Virus record (IMG/VR): IMGVR_UViG_3300030012_004578 | Coordinates: 1-24,647 of that record | DNA length: 24,647 nucleotides | Reading direction: 5' to 3' (one strand) | DNA from: a virus | Shown here: in pieces, positions 21,193 to 24,647 of the stretch | How the letters are laid out: the number at the start of each line of letters is the position of its first letter | Position numbering within the stretch: position 1 is the stretch's first letter | The notes under the pieces: model-generated | The model's input: the letters and a program-made list of their open reading frames with translations, nothing else | Told to the model about the DNA's origin: nothing | Databases searched by the model: none | Translations under genes and position numbers: made by a program

Positions 21193-21681
21193 ATGGCTAC
21201 AAATACATTAATACAACGACTTTTCTCCGCTGATGAAAGCGGCGTAAATGAAGAAAGTAATACTTGTTCAAACAGAGTACAACACGAAATCTTTCGTGCT
21301 GGCGAAACAATCACTGCAGGTGCTACTGTTTCTCTCGACTTCTCACAAACTTCTAACGGAGAGCGTGCTTTGGTCGTAAAAGAAGCTGATGCAGCTGATG
21401 TTGTTGGAATCGGTGTTTATGATGGTGATACGGATGGTGTTCAAGATACATTTATTCGCATTTGCATTAGAGGTATCGTTGAAAACGCTCTTGTCAATGG
21501 ATCAGGTACTAATATCGCTATTGGCGATGCTCTTTACAGATCTGTTGATGGAAAACTAGTTGCACAAGAAATCGACGAAGATGGTTCATCTGACTTCAAT
21601 CTGAAGGCTCCTGTTGCTGTTGCAATGGAAGCTTCTACTGCCGATGAAACTGCAAGAGTTTTTGTTATTAAAAACTACTAA
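21193..21681 (+). CDS. Capsid decoration/head-stabilising protein candidate
   Basis: 162 residues; TAGGGGGATACT precedes the ATG. After a polar N-terminus, strand-like repeats such as ETITAGATVSLD, DVVGIGVYDGDTDGVQ, IRICIRGIVENALVNGSG and GDALYRSVDGKLV give a beta-sandwich-like pattern as in small head decoration proteins (the DUF2190 type). It follows the capsid gene by 12 bases and shares the GCT-rich codon use (13 of 19 Ala codons by hand count), so both are probably made at high level. A strong terminator-like hairpin follows. Function by context and pattern. Confidence 0.65.
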   Translation: MATNTLIQRLFSADESGVNEESNTCSNRVQHEIFRAGETITAGATVSLDFSQTSNGERALVVKEADAADVVGIGVYDGDTDGVQDTFIRICIRGIVENALVNGSGTNIAIGDALYRSVDGKLVAQEIDEDGSSDFNLKAPVAVAMEASTADETARVFVIKNY

Positions 21682-21707
21682 GATTTAAATCTGCGTGGTT
21701 AAATAAT

Positions 21708-21745
21708 GTGGGCCCGCCTGGCAACGGGCGAGGCCCACTTCTTTT
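21708..21745 (+). terminator. GC-rich terminator after capsid/decoration genes
   Basis: GTGGGCC (21708-21714) pairs with GGCCCAC (21732-21738), and CGCC with GGCG inside. TTCTTTT follows. The next gene starts 12 bases later, so the hairpin is likely a partial terminator that lets some transcription through. Confidence 0.75.
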
Positions 21746-21756
21746 ATGAGGACAGT

Positions 21757-23244
21757 ATGAATTTAAAAGAAGTTAGAAACATGATTGCTTCGATCGTTGA
21801 TTACGATCCTGAAGTACAAACATATAGAGACGAAGTAAATCGTATTGTCAATGAGATTTACAGAAACTGGTTTGTTAGTCGTCCTTATGAATTTTCACAG
21901 AAAACTGTGGATGTATTTACAATGCCAGATGCCGACATACCCGATGCTTCTATTGCTGGTAGCAACTCAGAGGTAAGAAACTACATACAAGCGGGGGCAC
22001 TAGATAAAACAGATTCATCTGAAGTAGGATTTACCTACAGATTTTTACTTACACACGAAGGTAGTATAGTCATAGTATCAGGTGATGATGAAACCAGCAA
22101 CAACGGAACATACATTATTGATAAGGTAGATTTTGGCACCAATAGAGTATTAGTTTCCAAGATGTCCTCTACACCACAAGTAGATTGGGCAGGTACAGTA
22201 GCAACCAGCGTAACGGGTGCTGTACAACAAAGATTTTTAACCTTACCACAAGATTGCGCACAGATCTTAGCATTGCAGATAAGAAACTTAAATGAAGGTG
22301 ATGCAGGTAATGGTACAAATGCGCTAGGTAAAATATACAATCTTACCAGGCGAAGAGAAGAAGAATTTAACATAAGGTACGACCTAGTAGGAACACCAAC
22401 AGAATACATTGTGTATGATGGATATCCTGAACACACAGTAGATATTGACCAATTTACTCCAAGAGCAGGTAAAGATTTTAATGTGGTAGAAACATCAAAC
22501 ACACCAGGTTGGCCACAAGGTACATACGAATTTAAAATGGCTTATGTTTGGCGTGGTATAGAAGGTCAGCTTAGTGATCCAATAGAACTAAAAATCGAAA
22601 CAGCAAACAAGATACCTCAGTTCGTAACGCAAGATACAACAAGACAAGGCTTTCTAGGTCTTCGTAAAAAGTTTTATGTGCGTGTAAAAAGCATTACAGG
22701 AATATCAGGTGAGCATGAAGAAAACTTCTTCAGAGATCTGAGTACTGTATATAGCAAAACATCACCAAACACAGGTGCAGCACAGTTTAACTTCTTTATT
22801 ATTGATGATGATGAAACTACTGTATCTTGGCCACAAACACAACTATCAATACAAAACAATGAAGATCTGTGGGCATATGCAAGACAAGAAGTAAATCTTA
22901 CAAACAGAAAAAGAGTAAGGTTGTATCCTCGTCCTGCATCTATTGTACCAGTAGAATTCAGATATATTTACATGCCTCCTGATTTAGAAGATGATTTTGA
23001 TGTACCAAAGTGTCCTGATGACACACATCGTTATCTAGTTTATCAGACATGCTCAGATCTTTTTATCAAACACAATAATCCAGATATGGCTGATTACTAT
23101 CAGAAAAAGGCAGACAAAGAGTTATTAAAGATCGACAACAAGTATTTGACACAACGATCCGCAATGTACATCAAAGACAACTATATATCTGGTCCATTAC
23201 GCGTCAAGCCTTTTCAGACGCTGACTAAACTACCGGATGCATAA
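21757..23244 (+). CDS. Head-tail adaptor/neck protein candidate
   Basis: 495 residues from ATG 21757, preceded by GAGGACAGT; the open frame upstream to 21706 covers the terminator hairpin and is not likely coding. The N-terminus (NLKEVRNMIASIVDYDPEV) is helical. The middle contains fibronectin-like beta segments (YEFKMAYVWRGIEGQLSD). The C-terminal 110 residues carry VRLYPRPASIVPVEFRYIYM, DVPKCPDDTHRYLVYQTC and a NNPDMADYYQKKAD helix, a pattern common in phage adaptor proteins of the gp11/tail-tube-A type. It would connect portal to the tail. It ends in TAATG, coupling the tail gene. Adaptor by position and pattern. Confidence 0.65.
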   Translation: MNLKEVRNMIASIVDYDPEVQTYRDEVNRIVNEIYRNWFVSRPYEFSQKTVDVFTMPDADIPDASIAGSNSEVRNYIQAGALDKTDSSEVGFTYRFLLTHEGSIVIVSGDDETSNNGTYIIDKVDFGTNRVLVSKMSSTPQVDWAGTVATSVTGAVQQRFLTLPQDCAQILALQIRNLNEGDAGNGTNALGKIYNLTRRREEEFNIRYDLVGTPTEYIVYDGYPEHTVDIDQFTPRAGKDFNVVETSNTPGWPQGTYEFKMAYVWRGIEGQLSDPIELKIETANKIPQFVTQDTTRQGFLGLRKKFYVRVKSITGISGEHEENFFRDLSTVYSKTSPNTGAAQFNFFIIDDDETTVSWPQTQLSIQNNEDLWAYARQEVNLTNRKRVRLYPRPASIVPVEFRYIYMPPDLEDDFDVPKCPDDTHRYLVYQTCSDLFIKHNNPDMADYYQKKADKELLKIDNKYLTQRSAMYIKDNYISGPLRVKPFQTLTKLPDA

Positions 23245-24647
23245 TGAAGACGAATGGCAAATTTGAAGTATCACCTTTACTAGGTATGGATGAACGCATT
23301 CCAGCACCTGACAACAGCACAATACTGTTAGAGAACTGGACATATGATGCGCATACAAAAACCTGGAATAACTTTTTAGGATTCGAAGAATTTTTTCATA
23401 CAACAAATCGTCCATATGGGAACAGTGGTGTAGGACAAATATATGAAGATGCTGCTATTGACAGCATTTATGTGTATCAACGCCACAACTCAGCACAACA
23501 ATGGTTTTTGTTCGAGCAGAATGGTAAGTTAAAATATCTTGTACCATCAGCAGGACAAGCAGCCAACAAAGTGGCACAAACATTATTGTCAGATCGGCAC
23601 ATACCTACAGTACAAGAAGCACATACAAACTACACACCATACGGTCGATATGTGATCATAACAAATGGTATTGATGGTCCTGTAAAATACAGGGGTGGTG
23701 ATAGAACATTTCCACTAGGCTGGGACAGACGACCTGGTACTATTGATGTGCAAACACCTGATAAATTTGACAGTGGTGCAAAACCACAAAGCTACATAGA
23801 AGCAACATCTGATTTCGAATTAGGAGAAAATGAGATAGAAGGTGGTAGTATATTTAAATCAGGTGTATTTGAAGGTGTAGGTTTCGTTACGGGATCTGAT
23901 GGACAAAACGAATATTCATACAAAGTAAGTTTTATAAACGAAGCAGGATCAGAATCACCACTATCAGAACCTACACAGTTTATCAAATGGACAACAAAAG
24001 ATATTACAAAAGGTACAAATGAATATGCAAACAGAGCATGTCCAAATATGGAAATACCTATTGGTCCTGCCGGTGTAAGAGCAAGAAAGATATACAGAAC
24101 TGCGAATGGTGGATCACAATACTTTTTCTTAGATCAAATAGACAACAATACAGACAGTGTTTATGTAGATTACAGACAAGATTCACAACTAGGTGCATTG
24201 GCACCAAATGATTCTGATTCTATTATTATGCCTGCACCTGGTGGTAGATTTACAGCAACATTTAAGAACTGTTTGTTTATTGATGGAGGAATAGCTGATG
24301 GGTCGAGAATCTACTTTAGCGAGCCTAATCAACCTGATACATTTAAGGATTCTAGCTTCTTCGATGTCGGAACAAGAGAAGGCGGAGACATTACGGGTTT
24401 TGAGGTGTATTACAACTCACTTCTAGTATTCAGAGAACAGGCCATCGATTTGATCCGTGGTGATGCGATAAACGGCTTTGAACTCGTCCCCTTTATATCC
24501 GGCATCGGCTCAAGATCACACCACGCCATCGTTAATGTGCCCACTGCAGGGATTATGTTTTTGGGGCAGGACGGTATATACAATATCATGGGTGGTTTGG
24601 ATGGTGGTGCAAACCTAAAAATAGACAAGATAAGTGATCCAATACAG
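23244..24647 (+). CDS. Tail nozzle (tubular B-like) protein, 3' end outside the window
   Basis: The ATG overlaps the previous stop (TAATG), and the frame stays open to the right edge; 468 residues are visible. It starts MKTNGKFEVSPLLGMDERIP. Repeated strand-rich modules follow, with GSRIYFSEPNQPDTFKDSSF, then LLVFREQAIDLIRGDAI, RSHHAIVNVPTAGIMFLGQD and GIYNIMGG near the cut. This order (SD...W-like, VFRE, G..S.., FL..DGIY) is what I know from nozzle and tail-tubular-B proteins of podoviruses. It would form the distal tail tube. It is truncated by the window, so length cannot be judged. Confidence 0.7.
   Translation, partial: MKTNGKFEVSPLLGMDERIPAPDNSTILLENWTYDAHTKTWNNFLGFEEFFHTTNRPYGNSGVGQIYEDAAIDSIYVYQRHNSAQQWFLFEQNGKLKYLVPSAGQAANKVAQTLLSDRHIPTVQEAHTNYTPYGRYVIITNGIDGPVKYRGGDRTFPLGWDRRPGTIDVQTPDKFDSGAKPQSYIEATSDFELGENEIEGGSIFKSGVFEGVGFVTGSDGQNEYSYKVSFINEAGSESPLSEPTQFIKWTTKDITKGTNEYANRACPNMEIPIGPAGVRARKIYRTANGGSQYFFLDQIDNNTDSVYVDYRQDSQLGALAPNDSDSIIMPAPGGRFTATFKNCLFIDGGIADGSRIYFSEPNQPDTFKDSSFFDVGTREGGDITGFEVYYNSLLVFREQAIDLIRGDAINGFELVPFISGIGSRSHHAIVNVPTAGIMFLGQDGIYNIMGGLDGGANLKIDKISDPIQ

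Overview
The window looks like part of a tailed double-stranded DNA phage genome, most likely podovirus-like. A recognisable large terminase, portal, scaffold, major capsid protein, decoration-like protein, head-tail adaptor and nozzle-like tail protein run in order on the + strand at the right. The left holds a giant virion-type protein, a group of tiny very basic proteins, small beta-rich structural proteins, a repeat-bearing tail fibre and a probable holin. The DNA is AT-rich with small, tightly overlapping genes. The small basic proteins resemble ones I associate with marine and uncultured environmental phages; this is recall, not a search. No host gene, tRNA, CRISPR array, integrase, insertion sequence, DNA polymerase or RNA polymerase was seen.

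Layout. 1-5499: 3' part of a giant open frame that enters from the left edge. 5480-6835: eight tiny reading frames linked by TAATG, ATGA or longer overlaps. Five are very rich in Lys/Arg, one is Cys-rich and one has a membrane segment; a candidate programmed -1 frameshift joins two of them. 6835-9239: three small virion-type proteins and a tail fibre. 9246-9613: hairpin, probable holin and an inverted repeat between convergent genes. 9633-13302: an accessory zone of small unknown genes, mostly on the - strand and partly strongly acidic, around a 614-base AT-rich non-coding region that may hold promoters, an origin-like element and a small RNA. A PD-(D/E)XK-like nuclease gene and one small unknown gene are on the + strand here. 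13303-13628: a second non-coding region with a promoter-like pair and a structured or repeat-bearing leader. 13629-24647: packaging and head genes in strict order, ending inside a tail nozzle-like gene cut by the right edge.

How it fits together. The 13.6-24.6 kb block builds and fills the head. A strong hairpin after the capsid and decoration genes and hairpins before the capsid gene suggest that capsid expression is adjusted separately. The genes at the left edge would normally follow the tail gene at the right edge, so the sequence may be cut from a circular or permuted genome, with the missing stretch between the two edges. The minus-strand small genes and the AT-rich region are the best place to look for early, host-directed functions; that is inference from position, size and charge.
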